From: Mycosarcoma maydis
Taxonomy: Eukaryota; Basidiomycota; Ustilaginomycetes; Ustilaginales
Direction of reading: 5' to 3'
DNA length: 64,000 nt
Assembly: GCF_000328475.2 (NCBI RefSeq)
Contig: NC_026479.1
Coordinates: 1,815,392-1,879,391 of the forward strand
Positions within the stretch are counted from its first letter, which is position 1. Every line of letters starts with the position of its first letter. This document shows, one piece after another, positions 1 to 10,031 of the stretch. Made by a program: the position numbers and the translations under genes. Under the pieces are notes generated by a model. That model ran no database searches. It was not told the DNA's origin and saw nothing but the letters and a program-made list of their open reading frames with translations.

Positions 1-78
1 CGGAACAAAGCCATTTCACGCGAGAAGGCACGGATGAAGGTAAGCGGGAAGATTGTTGTCGATGTCGAGTCGAGTTAG
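1..78 (+). CDS. 3' end of an unidentified gene (partial)
   Basis: An open frame runs from the first base to a TAG stop at 76-78, giving 25 residues rich in Lys, Arg and Glu and ending in VDVESS. It has no stop and reads like the basic tail of a protein whose body lies left of the window. It is too short to assign to a family. It could be a chance frame, because 25 codons open is weak evidence. Confidence 0.4.
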   Translation, partial: RNKAISREKARMKVSGKIVVDVESS

Positions 79-952
79 TGATCCTTTATAGACCGTTGAC
101 CACACCGAACGCTGACAGTAATGGGCAGAGCAGCTGCTCGTCTCTCTGTCTCCTTCCCCCAGAGACGCTATCAGGCCCATACTTTGCCAACTGACGTGCT
201 CTGCGGAGTGCCAGAGTGGGAGTAGCAGGAGCAGGAGCCAAGATCGAGACTGTCTGATCGGGCAAGGTCAGCCCAGCTTCCAGCTTGGCTCGGCCTGGCT
301 GCACCACCAATGACAAAGCTCGTCTTTGCAATGCAGGATTGATGACTGGAAAAGATGACAAGTGTTGCATCACAATCAATCAGACCGTAGAGCTGTGCTG
401 CGCTGGAGCCACGACTAGGTCACATGCAGGCTCTCCACTGGCTGTTTGAAGCGGCCGCCCAACAGAGCGTTGTCATTGTCGACGGTCTGTGAATCAGCAA
501 GCAAAATAAGTTGGTCCAGAAAGCTGAGCTGTCATGTGTCCATTTCTGCTCGACGTGAATCATCCAAACGTGAAGGTGTGCGAAATAAGTGGCACTCTTC
601 TGCTCCATTCACCTGTCCGGTCTGACAGTGACGGCAGCTCGCACGCCACCTTTGGCTCTGTCCCGTGGTGACAAAGCCTGGGTTCTCATCGGGCATGCCT
701 TCATTTGTGATTGCTCGAGGAATATTAATAACAAGGTTGTGCTGATGGTCGTTGAATAGCCGTCATAATTCGCCAGGTGAGAGGGTCTAGCCAAAAGAAT
801 CGTGAATCTGCAAGCTGCAGATGAACAAGGCTCAACATACGGCGGCGCCCAACCGTGAACCATGAATCGTGAATCATGAACCACAATGTGCAACACCGTG
901 CACTAACTGAGCCGTCAAAAGGGGTCACCCAAACGCGCGGACTGAAATGCAA

Positions 953-979
953 GAATCGTGAATCATGAATCATGAATCA
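953..979. repeat. AATCGTGAATCATGAATC repeat cluster
   Basis: Variants of the AATCGTGAAT motif follow one another here, as AATCGTGAATCATGAATC and so on. This is one of many copies scattered through the non-coding parts of the window. Confidence 0.8.
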
Positions 980-1558
980 GCCGGTGACGAGCCTAGCAAG
1001 ACCGTTTCTCATCGGGAATCCATATACTGACTGCTGAACAACCAGATCGGGTGAGATCTTGTCTTTCGCCAATGGCATCGCTGACGTGTCTCTGAGCTCG
1101 CAGATGTCTTCCTTTCCGTCTGATGAGAGCGGCTTGTAAAATCACGAATGACAGATGATGAATCAGAGATGATTAGAGATGACCAAATTCGGTCTTCCTA
1201 TTGTGGCACAAAGAACAGACCTGTACGCAGGGGAGAATTCCAGCCGAGCCTGCTCGCTACGCTATCAAGGTTATGCGGGGAGTAGATGGACGCTAGCGTT
1301 AGAAGCGAGATGTCAGCCAGATTCCTTCTTTAACACTTAAGGTCAGTTCGGACGACGTCTTCCCCACATCTGCTCTTGGACGAGATCTCCGAACTCCGTG
1401 TTCGATAATCGTGAATGTCCCGCTGGAGTTTGCAACACTCGCTGCTTTAATCCCTGGCTCGCTCTGCAACCAACCTCTTCGTACATTATGAGAGCATGAG
1501 TTGCGAGCATTTGCAGAACTAATACGTCCCTTTCTGTGAGCTGGATACCTTATAGAGA

Positions 1559-1598
1559 AGGAAAGAGAGAGAGAAATAGAGAGAGAGAGAGAGAGCGC
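1559..1598. repeat. GA microsatellite
   Basis: A GAGA dinucleotide tract interrupted by an AAATA step, followed by GCGCGC. It lies about 170 bases upstream of the GH43-like pseudogene. Confidence 0.85.
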
Positions 1599-1763
1599 GC
1601 GACAAAGAACAATCGATGCTTCCCAATCTAGCACGGCTGCGCGGACGATGTTGAAGCGATACCTACAATGCAGCCGGAGCGCCGTGCACCAAGCATAAAG
1701 GCAAATGCGACGCCAGGAATCAGGCTACTTCGCCACTCCATCCCCAAACTCGTGTGGCCAACT

Positions 1764-2826
1764 ATGCATCTCCCAAGCTTGCTGTCGCTGGCACTGTGGT
1801 TCAGCCTCGTCTCCCTGGTCACCTGGTCTCCGCTCCGCAAGCACGTGAGAGACAAAGTTGGATACCTCTTTATCCACTTCTATGACAACTATTCTTCTCC
1901 TGGCGTATACGAGACCTATCCTGCTGGTGAGCAGATCTTCGGCCACTTGTCCAACGGCAATGAAGCGCTCTCCTACAAACCACTGAAACGTGGAGCTCCT
2001 TTGCTCACCTCGAACGTCGGCACTTGAGGTGTTCGTGACATGTACATTGTCAGCCGCGCCGATGAGTCGCAGCACTTTATTATTGGCACCGACCTGAACC
2101 AGACGGCTGCTGGCGGTTTCGGTGGCAAATTTGTTTCGCGCAGCCTGGTGATTTGGGACTCGAAAAAAGCCAGCTTGACGCAATGGAATGAGCCCAGACT
2201 GGTCACGGTGGTTCCGGAAGAGTACAGGATGGCTTGGGCTCCCGAAGCTATCTGGCTGGACAACGATGAGCACTTTTTCGTATACTGGTCCTCGAACAAG
2301 TTCTCTGATGCCTCCCATACAGGTGATGCCGATTATGACAAGATCTACGCTTCTTACACCACTGACTTTGTCACCTTCACTGAACCGCACGTGTACCTGG
2401 ATTTGGGGAGCCATAATGGCGTGATTGATCTCACGCTGGGACACGGACCCATCGATGGAGATAGCCAGTACGTGCGCTTTTTCAAAGACGAAAGCGTCTA
2501 CAAGGTTTGTGGCCAGGTCAGCAACAATGGAATCCACGCTGATTGGCAGGATATCGAATCGGCAAGCGAATGTGTGGATAACCATCATCGGGCGGAAGCC
2601 GCCAATCTTTTTGCAGGATAACGAAAGCGGGCAATGGTATGTGTATTTGGACCAATACGGAAGGAATCCGGCGGGATAATGGCCGTACAGCGCCGATGAG
2701 GGAATCGCAGAATACGGATATACCGACTTGGGTTTCCCACAAAACATGCCAACTCAGCTCAAGCATGCAAGTATCAGACCATTGACGCAGGCGCAGTACG
2801 TCGAGGTGAACAGCGTGTGGGGCTGA
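1764..2826 (+). pseudogene. secreted GH43-like glycoside hydrolase, broken by two stops and one frameshift
   Basis: The reading begins at ATG 1764 with a signal-peptide-like stretch (MHLPSLLSLALWF), followed by GH43-type sequence including a GVRD motif that probably holds the catalytic base. Three lesions break it. There is an in-frame TGA at 2025-2027, immediately before GVRD. There is one extra base near 2601, where the frame switches in the middle of RAEA/PIFLQDNESG. There is an in-frame TAA at 2677-2679 after NPAG. Beyond it the same frame continues to a natural-looking end (VNSVWG, TGA at 2824-2826). Homologous-looking sequence continues across every lesion, so introns do not explain them. 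An upstream ATG at 1668 is also in frame. The intact relatives are secreted arabinan- or xylan-degrading enzymes. The family call comes from motif recognition only. Confidence 0.72.
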
Positions 2827-2919
2827 AAAGGTCTAAGTTGTCTATTGAAATCATTCACGATTACCGTTACCGTCCGTGGTTGGCTTCGAGTCATGAATGG
2901 CAGTCGAGTAGGATTCTAT

Positions 2920-4029
2920 TCACGATTTTTCCACTGCGGGAAGAGTACCTACGCTGACACTTAGCCTTTCAAAACCCTCCTTTCGTCTCGTCTCCCACTC
3001 GTCCAAGCCCCAGTAGCTCTTGGACATCCACGCTTCATCTTGTGTCCCCTTTCGTTCGGATTCTGTTCTAAATTGACGCAGCAGAGCTGCTTTCTTAACG
3101 AGTTTTGCATCGGCCTTTTTCGAGATGGTGTGTTTGCCCGTCTTGGCTCTGTACGCTTGACGTTCCTTTTCGAGATAGCTGACCCGCAGTAGCTCTGCTT
3201 TTTCCCAGTTGGAGCGCGTCTCGGGTCGAGTGCCGTATCCAGAAGTAGCGATCACCAACCACGGTGGGATGGTACGTCGACCTGCTTTACAGACGTACCT
3301 CGAGATTGAAGTGCAGTACAGCGTCTCGCCTTGTTCCAATTTTTCCGTCGCTGAGCTTGTCTCTTTGGGGCTAGAGGATGATCTGTTGACCGAGACAAAT
3401 CGACCGACGACGTACAGCCACTTGTCGTCCCACGATTCAAAACTCATCCTCACCTTGTATTTGGCAAGAAGCGGGATCTCGCGATGGAAGTTGAACGCCG
3501 ATCCACCGAGAGCGACCCACCCTCCGTCGTAGTACATCTTCAGGAAGCGTGCCGAGTTGTGTGCCATTCGAGTAAAGTCGAGCGATTTACTGTACGAGGA
3601 GTTGGAGAGGTGGCCGTTCCAATCGCATTCGTCAAGCGTGGCAGTAAAAGTATACGAAGACGTGTCGGAGAAGATGTCACGGCCGAGCGGGAGGCAAGAG
3701 AGCTTCAGCTGAGGTGTGATCGAAGCGTGAGTGAGGGCAGAAGAGGAGCGAGAGGACCAATAGGATCGGCTGCGAACGACGGCTTTGATGGCAGGATACA
3801 AGACGCGGATATGCCAAGCGAAGGGTGTCGATCGAATGTTGGTGATGACAATCAGTCCCAGAAGCAGTCGAAGCCAGACGGGCGGATTGATACGAATGGG
3901 CTCGACGAGGAGCGACTTGGCCGTCGTCTGCCCCCACGGCGTGAGGATGATGCTGAGCGCGCCGAGGGGGGCGGCGAGCGATGTGATACTCATCAACGTA
4001 GCGCGTTTGGACGTCAATGACACGGTCAT
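2920..4029 (-). CDS. THEM6-like thioesterase-family protein, membrane-anchored
   Basis: 369 residues from ATG 4027-4029. The longer open frame upstream starts only with TTG and is less likely. The N-terminus carries hydrophobic stretches (residues about 12-30 and 45-65) that probably anchor it in a membrane. It is followed by a hot-dog-like domain with DECDWNGHLSNSSYSKSLDF, resembling the DxDxNGHxNN stretch of THEM6/acyl-CoA thioesterase-like proteins. The C-terminal third is basic and probably helical. The real acyl substrate cannot be read from sequence. The TGA stop and last codons fall inside an AATCGTGAAT repeat copy. It lies tail to tail with the GH43-like pseudogene, about 90 bases apart, and no link to iron metabolism is visible. 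Confidence 0.75.
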   Translation of the reverse strand: MTVSLTSKRATLMSITSLAAPLGALSIILTPWGQTTAKSLLVEPIRINPPVWLRLLLGLIVITNIRSTPFAWHIRVLYPAIKAVVRSRSYWSSRSSSALTHASITPQLKLSCLPLGRDIFSDTSSYTFTATLDECDWNGHLSNSSYSKSLDFTRMAHNSARFLKMYYDGGWVALGGSAFNFHREIPLLAKYKVRMSFESWDDKWLYVVGRFVSVNRSSSSPKETSSATEKLEQGETLYCTSISRYVCKAGRRTIPPWLVIATSGYGTRPETRSNWEKAELLRVSYLEKERQAYRAKTGKHTISKKADAKLVKKAALLRQFRTESERKGTQDEAWMSKSYWGLDEWETRRKEGFERLSVSVGTLPAVEKS

Positions 4030-5520
4030 GGTGTCTTTGATTGGCCGCGCGCTGTTGGTTACCAGACTGAATCTTGAATCGTACCTCGTGTCGTCGCCGC
4101 AGAGCAGCCGTCTTCTTATAACCAACCATCCGGAAATTAGTCGCAGAGTGCGTCGAGAGCAAACAAAACATGCATTTTTTGCGGTAACTCACGCAAGGGT
4201 CCAATCGTGAATCGTGAATCGCGAATCTTGAATCGAGAATGCGTACATAACATGATAAAGCCAAAAAGAAAATTTTCGGCCACGAATCTTGAATCACAAC
4301 ATCATCGCGTGGACAGACTGCCATTCTACACGCGGTGGCTAGTGTCCCTGACTCGCAACCGGCATCCGGCAACCAACTTAAATCCGGCCCCGAATCCCCC
4401 ATGTGCTGTACCAGAAAGTTTTCTTCTTGGGGTTGTTTTCTGATTCCCAACAACTGCAACTGTAATATGGGCCAAAACAAAAAAATCAAAAAAAAATCCG
4501 ACGCGGTTGTTGTAGTCATTTCTTACTGCGTGCTGCGTCAGAGCGAAATACTTCACGGAGGAACCTCGCAAAGTGAGTCTCAAAGTCGAGGTTGTAGACA
4601 CGCTTCGGATTTCGGTCAAGGTGCGTCACTCCCAACATTAATGCCGCGATTCGCACTCTCTCTTCGCTTTATAATGCGCCGGCTCGTGTCACACAGCAGC
4701 AGCCACAGTGACGAGTGTCACAATCACGAATCGTGAACCACGAATCACGACCGATTCAGCTCGCACAACGACCAAATCGCCGAATGCACGCTTCGGATCT
4801 TCCGATGCTGACACGCATCTTCCCAGCCCTTCGTGCTCATTACGTCTCACCGTGGTTAAACATACTGATCAGGCTGAACGTAGGAAATTCTGTAGGTTCT
4901 TAGCCGAGCTGTCAATCGAAGCCATCAGACTTGAACCGTAACCTCTGTCACAGTGTCTAACTAAAGCCGTAAGAGCAACCAACTCATATCAGCCTTCACG
5001 TACATGCCCTGCACGTCAACAACGTTCCGTTTGATCAGGCGAGTAAGTTGAGCTCATATTCAACGTCGCTGTCGGCTGAAGAACCACTGTGTCAAGCACG
5101 ACAAAAAAAATAACACGCTGAACAGCAAACAGCACGGTTCATGATCAAGGAGGCGGGAAGGTGGTGCAAGAGCCAGATTGCTTCCGGTGCTTGGTGTACA
5201 GAGATTCCTTTCTATGTGACTGTTGCTGTCAACATGCTGCTTGACCTTGGGATTTCTTTATTTCCGCTGTATGAGAATCCCATGAATAGACCCTTTTCCG
5301 TGTTCCGTGTTCCGTCTTCCACATTCTCACGATATCGCGTGTCGTGCGTCGCAGTGTCGCACGTCGGCTGCACCTGCTTGTTAGGCCGATGCAACATTAC
5401 CCTTGATTAATTTATCTGTAACTCGTGACTCGTGGCTTAACCCGAAACTTGCTTCAAATCGTGAATGAATCGTGAATGAATTCAGGGTTGTGAATCTTGA
5501 ATGGGGACAGGGTCCCCAGG
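4030..5520. other. intergenic region, no gene seen
   Basis: Upstream of the thioesterase gene and downstream of the NiCoT gene. It contains AATCGTGAAT copies (4203-4240, 4729-4750, 5458-5475) and an isolated TGATAA core near 4253. Open frames are short and lack family character. Confidence 0.6.
4203..4240. repeat. AATCGTGAAT repeat cluster
   Basis: Four consecutive degenerate copies of the motif (AATCGTGAATCGTGAATCGCGAATC and so on), upstream of the thioesterase gene. Confidence 0.8.
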
Positions 5521-7023
5521 CTATGCGGTGCGAGTGCAACGATACCGTCTGAGGATCGCTTTACCAGCATACCAAGCGATCAAGATAGCAGCAAAACCTC
5601 CGACAATGCAAGCGCCAATGATACCCGAGGCGTCGTTGGCCTGCTGCCAGAAGAGCCACCATCGGCCTTCAAGGCCGCCGTCGTGGGTCTCGTCCTGCTT
5701 TGCTGCTGCGCGTGCGCATCGATCACAGTTCTCGCCGATGAGTCCCATGAGCGTGATGATGGAAATGGCGAATGCCAGCAAGATCGAGAGCAGAGTGAGG
5801 AGATGGGACAACGTGGAAGAGGTACCGCGATCCGAGTGAGCCAGATCGGCATTCAAACCAGCATCGCCTGCATCATCACTGTCCTGCTTGCCATAGCCGG
5901 GCGTATCAATCTTGTTGTCTTGCTCGTCTGCAGCCGAAGGTAGGCTCGAGTCTTGCAGCGAGCGGTGCTTTGAAACAGGCGCTGAAGCATCCTCCAAGAA
6001 GCGCAGCCGCCCAAGCCAAGCGAACCTCGTTGCAGTGCTGCCGTCGGCGGCTTTGTTCGCAGGTGCAAGGAGCTCACCAGGGGCGTAGGCATTGATCATG
6101 AGCACCGAGTCGAGACTGTCGACCAGAGTCATTCCGGCGGTGAAGAGGAGAGCGAGCAGGATAATAGTGGCATCGGAACGAGTGGTGGCGTTGTCAGGCA
6201 AGATGGCCTGGTCCGACTCGAGCGAGGTGTCTTGCACCTGCGTGTTGGTTGCACCTGCAATGCCGAGAAGGGCAATGGACGAAGCTGTATCGAATCCAAG
6301 TCCAAAGAGAATACCGACTGGATACAACTTGTACGGACGGTCGACGAGTCGGAAGAGTGGATACGCGAGTCGTGTAAAGATGCCCTTGAATCGATGGTCT
6401 TGGACTTGATCCGGCTGATCAGCTTGCTTGTTGGCAGCTTCGGTGTCAGACACGGTTTTGTCAAGATCCTGTACCTGACGAGCTTCGTGCTGCTCGCGAG
6501 ACTGAGCTCGATACCTGCGAGTGGCTTTGATGCTTTGAAAGAGCAATATCGAGTTGATAATGGCAAACAGAAATAGCGTGGAACCAGAAACGGCAGCACC
6601 GACAATGCCGCCTACTGAGCTGATCTTGCCGAGACGATCAACAATGCCAAGACTGATAGCGATGGCACAGATGACGGCAATGACGATGGTCGAATGGCCT
6701 AGCGAGAACCAAAGACCGCATGTCACCGGTCTGCGTGGTCTCACCGTCCTAGCTTCCGGACTTCCGGTAGAATAGCTGAGAGAGACGATACGACGAGTGG
6801 CGTTGTCGATGACAGAGATGTGATCCGCGTCGAGTGCATGACGAAGGCCGAGTGTCCATGCCAGCAGCGAGAGGGTCAAGAATCGAGTGCGATGGCGAAA
6901 CACGATGGCAGCCACTACCCAGAGCAACGCATTGACAGCGATCTCAGCTGCGATGAGTAGAATGCATCTAAGCAGCAGCGTGGGCCGCTTGCTTGGCCGC
7001 CATCGCCACATCTCTCCAAACAT
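5521..7023 (-). CDS. NiCoT-family nickel/cobalt permease
   Basis: 500 residues from ATG 7021-7023, chosen because the open frame further upstream begins with TTG. The second membrane segment carries RHALDADHISVIDNATRR, the HxxxxDH metal-binding signature of NiCoT (HoxN/NixA/Nic1-type) permeases. About eight hydrophobic segments are visible, with a long hydrophilic loop after the fourth. A second conserved-looking stretch, LGFDTASSIALL, matches the family's GFDTxTE region. Such proteins take up Ni2+ and/or Co2+ across the plasma membrane, in fungi mainly for urease. It is longer than bacterial members because of the loop and a long C-terminal part. It is a metal transporter next to the siderophore cluster, but no ATCWGATAA box was seen in its upstream region. 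Confidence 0.9.
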   Translation of the reverse strand: MFGEMWRWRPSKRPTLLLRCILLIAAEIAVNALLWVVAAIVFRHRTRFLTLSLLAWTLGLRHALDADHISVIDNATRRIVSLSYSTGSPEARTVRPRRPVTCGLWFSLGHSTIVIAVICAIAISLGIVDRLGKISSVGGIVGAAVSGSTLFLFAIINSILLFQSIKATRRYRAQSREQHEARQVQDLDKTVSDTEAANKQADQPDQVQDHRFKGIFTRLAYPLFRLVDRPYKLYPVGILFGLGFDTASSIALLGIAGATNTQVQDTSLESDQAILPDNATTRSDATIILLALLFTAGMTLVDSLDSVLMINAYAPGELLAPANKAADGSTATRFAWLGRLRFLEDASAPVSKHRSLQDSSLPSAADEQDNKIDTPGYGKQDSDDAGDAGLNADLAHSDRGTSSTLSHLLTLLSILLAFAISIITLMGLIGENCDRCARAAAKQDETHDGGLEGRWWLFWQQANDASGIIGACIVGGFAAILIAWYAGKAILRRYRCTRTA

Positions 7024-7327
7024 GGCGTTGCTGCGGTGACAATGATGTTGACAGTGATGTGATTGTCCAAGCAAGAAACGGGATAGAGCGCAGCGTGATT
7101 ACAAAAACGAGACAACCAACTTGGGCTTCCCGCCGACGATCGCTTCTTATCCTTTTTTTTTTCGGCATCCCGCCCGCGATAACGGGTGAAAAAGGTGGTG
7201 GTGAAACGATTTGCGTATCTGCGGCTGGATTTTCTTGGCGCGCTTCTATGCAGCGTTGACTAGCTAGATCGGGTTTTGCGCCGACCGTTCACGTTGTTGA
7301 ACAAATCACACGTCTCTCATGTCTCGT

Positions 7328-7371
<44 letters not shown>

Positions 7372-7688
7372 CTCCTTCTGATTGGTACATTCGCTGACTA
7401 CATATGCTTCCAATTCGCCCTTGTCGGTCGCAAGGTCTGAAGAGAGTCTCTAGCGCGATGCACCAAGCCGGTCAATATACCGCAGCCACGCCGATCAATT
7501 GTGAATATCATTTGAAGCAAGGACGAAGCACGAAGGATCGTGGATGCTGTTCGGTCACATCCGATGCGTGTACATTTGCATGTTGGCTTCTATTGACTGA
7601 GCCGTTTCGATTGGCTGGATCCGACTCTGCCTTGGTTTGAGATTCGTGATTGCTTCTTTTGTCGTCCGCTGCAGAAGGCTCGTCTGCT
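7024..7688. other. intergenic region with CT microsatellite
   Basis: Promoter side of the NiCoT gene and 3' side of the FSP1-like gene. The only obvious structure is the CT tract at 7330-7368. No gene was recognised. Confidence 0.6.
7330..7368. repeat. CT microsatellite
   Basis: An uninterrupted CT dinucleotide tract of about 19 units, roughly 310 bases upstream of the NiCoT start. Confidence 0.95.
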
Positions 7689-9089
7689 CTACTGCCACAA
7701 ATCATCAGTGCTGAGTCCGCGTCTGGTCCACATGTTGGTCGAATTGAGATCGATCGATCCGCTGTCGACCTCGACCAGCTCGCCCGCCATCGTCTGTCGA
7801 ATCGCTCGATCGATTCCCAGAGAGACCTTGATGGCTGGTGGTGTTGGCTTGTACTCCTCCAGCTTCATCGCTTGGCCTTTGTTATCGATGAGAGCCAGAA
7901 TGTTCTTGGCAGCCACCTCGGCCTGGTCCCACGCTGTATGTCCTGCATTGATCGCCCCAAACGCATCTGCAGCATCGCCAATCACAAAGATGCGCTCGTT
8001 AGCCGACAGCTGCAGTGTTGGCTCTACTTTGGCCATGCCCGAATCGTTCAACGATGACGCGCCCAGCAGCGATGTATTCGGCGTTTGACCAAGGCAGAAC
8101 AACTGTTGAGCACCATCACCAAAGTTTAAGAACCAAAACTGTCAGCCTCTTGTTCACTGGCTTGTCCTCTGCGAACCCCACTTACGGTAAGATCACCTTG
8201 AAGCTCGCGTCCGTCAAGCAGCTTGAACCTTTTTTTATCCTCGCTCACCGTGCTCAGATCAACTCGGCTGCCAAGTGCAAGCTCAACTCCAAGCTCTTGT
8301 AGCCTTGCAGCCGTCTTCTCGTGCATCCATGGGTCGAATCGAGGCAGCAGCTGTGGACGAGAGTGGGTCAAAGTCACCTTTTTCGAGCTACCATAGGTAA
8401 CGGCAATGTCAGTTGCCAATTCTAACCTCACCCAACAGATCGTGGTACAGTGGTGCGCCAAAAAAGTGCAATCGTATCTTGGTCAGCCTGGCACAGCCCC
8501 AGCATGGGAAAAATCAAAGAGCACGATCGATCCAATACTCACGGACACCCAACGCTCCACCGCCGACAATGACGATCGATTCGGCCTTTTCGATTCGATC
8601 CTGCGCATCTCTGAGCCATTTGACGCCCATCATTTTGCTGCCGTCGTGCGTGTTGACATGTTCGCTATTGCTCCATACATTGATCGGATCTGGAAGATGG
8701 CTGCCCAGCGCATACACGAGAAAGTCCCAGTGCAGCCACTGCACACCCGACTGCTTGTCATCAATCAGCTCGTAGGACACTCGGCGCTGCTCCTGGTCGA
8801 GTTCCAACACATTGGCATGCAAGAGCACGTGTTGATCTCGTCGATCCAGTGCGGGCTTGAACATGTTGGTGTAAGGGATGAACACTTTCTGCTCATGACC
8901 GCGCACCACGCTCATTCGTGGAAATGCATACAGATGGTTGGCATGAGTGTTGCGCTCCAATACGACAACGCGCCAGTCCTCTGGCAAGCTTGCGACGAGC
9001 ACTTGGATGGCTCGATGCCCAGCGTAGGATGCTCCTAGAACCGCGATGGTCTTTTGTTGGTTAGACTTGAGGCTGAGATCGATCGTCAT
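7689..9089 (-). CDS. FSP1/AIF-like pyridine-nucleotide flavoprotein oxidoreductase
   Basis: Three exons are inferred: 9089-8543, 8421-8186 and 8102-7689. Introns of 121 and 83 bases have GTGAGT...TTAG and GTAAGT...ACAG borders, and phases agree, giving 398 residues. The protein has an FAD-type Rossmann motif (VLGASYAGHRA, near residue 20), a second NAD(P)H motif (IVIVGGGALGVQLATDIA) rebuilt across intron 1, and the C-terminal FAD-contact segment FVIGDAADAFGAINAGHTAWDQA. This order is typical of AIF/FSP1/NDH-2-like NAD(P)H oxidoreductases of about 370-430 residues. ATG 9089 is used; the upstream frame is open but lacks ATG, so an extra 5' exon with a membrane segment is possible. An ATCWGATAA box lies 477 bases upstream, so iron control is plausible. 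The electron acceptor is unknown. Confidence 0.85.
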
Positions 9090-10031
9090 CGCGGCGAACG
9101 CTGCGAGCGCAACAAGGACGGTGATCAAGTACAAGATGGCGACGCTCCAAACTCGGGTGAAGAGATGCAAGGTAATGGACGCGGCAAAGATCTTCTGTGG
9201 CGGTGAACAAGGTAGGGGTAGTTTCAGTGAGAAGGAATCGTGAATGACCCCTTCTCGCTGACTACCCGGGCGCAGCCGCCACTCGACTAGACACTTGCCA
9301 ACTCATTAGACGCCGCAAGAAGGGATCGACTCGTCACTCTGCGACTCTTGCGAGATGAACGAATTTTTTTGCGTCGCGCATGCGGCATAAGCGACTATGA
9401 CTTGAACAGCGTGTATTGCGCTGCAACTGCAATCGTGAATTCGTCTCGCTCGGCTCTACGCTTGCTGCCAGGAAGCGCATCTTCGCAGCCAATCATGCCG
9501 CTTCGCTGCCCACGCTGAGTTTCAACCAGCACGCGGTCACACTCACAGACTCGTAGCCGACTTTAATCAGATAAACAATGTGAATAGCTTGGACAAAATA
9601 AAAATTAAACACGCAGCGAGTTGCTGGACACCCAGTTCCTGTTCGGCACAAGCCTCCCGTTCCCTAAATGCAAGCCAGCGCAACAGCATTCGGCTTTTTC
9701 ACCACTCGCTTAACCTACTGTACCTCTGGACTCAAAACAGCAATCACGAATTACCCTTGCGTCTGAGAAGCCTGACGCCTCGACAGACGGTCAGAATGCC
9801 TGGTTGGTCCGATTTAGTTGCTAAAAATTCGCGGCACACAGCGCTGTTTGGCACAATCACCACTCGTTTCATACAGGCCAAGGGACTTTCATTGCGGACC
9901 AAAAAAAAAGTGAACTTTGTGCAACAATCGTCGCCCTTTTCCTTCACTTCGAGACCATCCCAAACCAAAAATTCTGATGTGCGTCCACAGACCAGAGGCG
10001 TAAGCGGAGCGCAAAGAAGCCAACGCGACCA
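9090..10031. other. intergenic region carrying one iron-type GATA box
   Basis: Lies between the start of the FSP1-like gene and the 3' end of the permease gene. It contains ATCAGATAA at 9566-9574. Open frames here are short and show no family features. Confidence 0.6.
9566..9574 (+). promoter_or_regulatory. ATCWGATAA iron-responsive GATA box
   Basis: ATCAGATAA, an exact match to the extended site described for fungal iron GATA repressors (SreA/Fep1/Sre1; Urbs1 in Ustilago binds the shorter (G/T)GATAA core). It is 477 bases upstream of the FSP1-like start. Confidence 0.6.

Larger units (their letters stand above)
79..1763. other. intergenic region with dispersed repeats, no gene seen
   Basis: No convincing coding frame was found on either strand. 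Frames that stay open here are short and several are built from the translated AATCGTGAAT repeat (peptides such as IHDSRF). It holds repeat clusters around 851-885 and 953-979 and a GA-rich microsatellite at about 1559-1598. Confidence 0.6.

Noticed and set aside
1..14. 14-base match between the first bases of the window and 42308-42321 (CGGAACAAAGCCAT)
   Set aside because: The identity ends after 14 bases and one copy appears to be coding. Most likely coincidence.
1725..2747. 340-codon open frame on the minus strand over the GH43-like sequence
   Set aside because: It is antisense to a recognisable protein sequence and has no family features. It stays open by codon complementarity.
3677..4519. 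280-codon minus-strand frame overlapping the thioesterase gene
   Set aside because: It overlaps the thioesterase in another frame and contains repeat-derived peptides (DSRFAIHDSRL).
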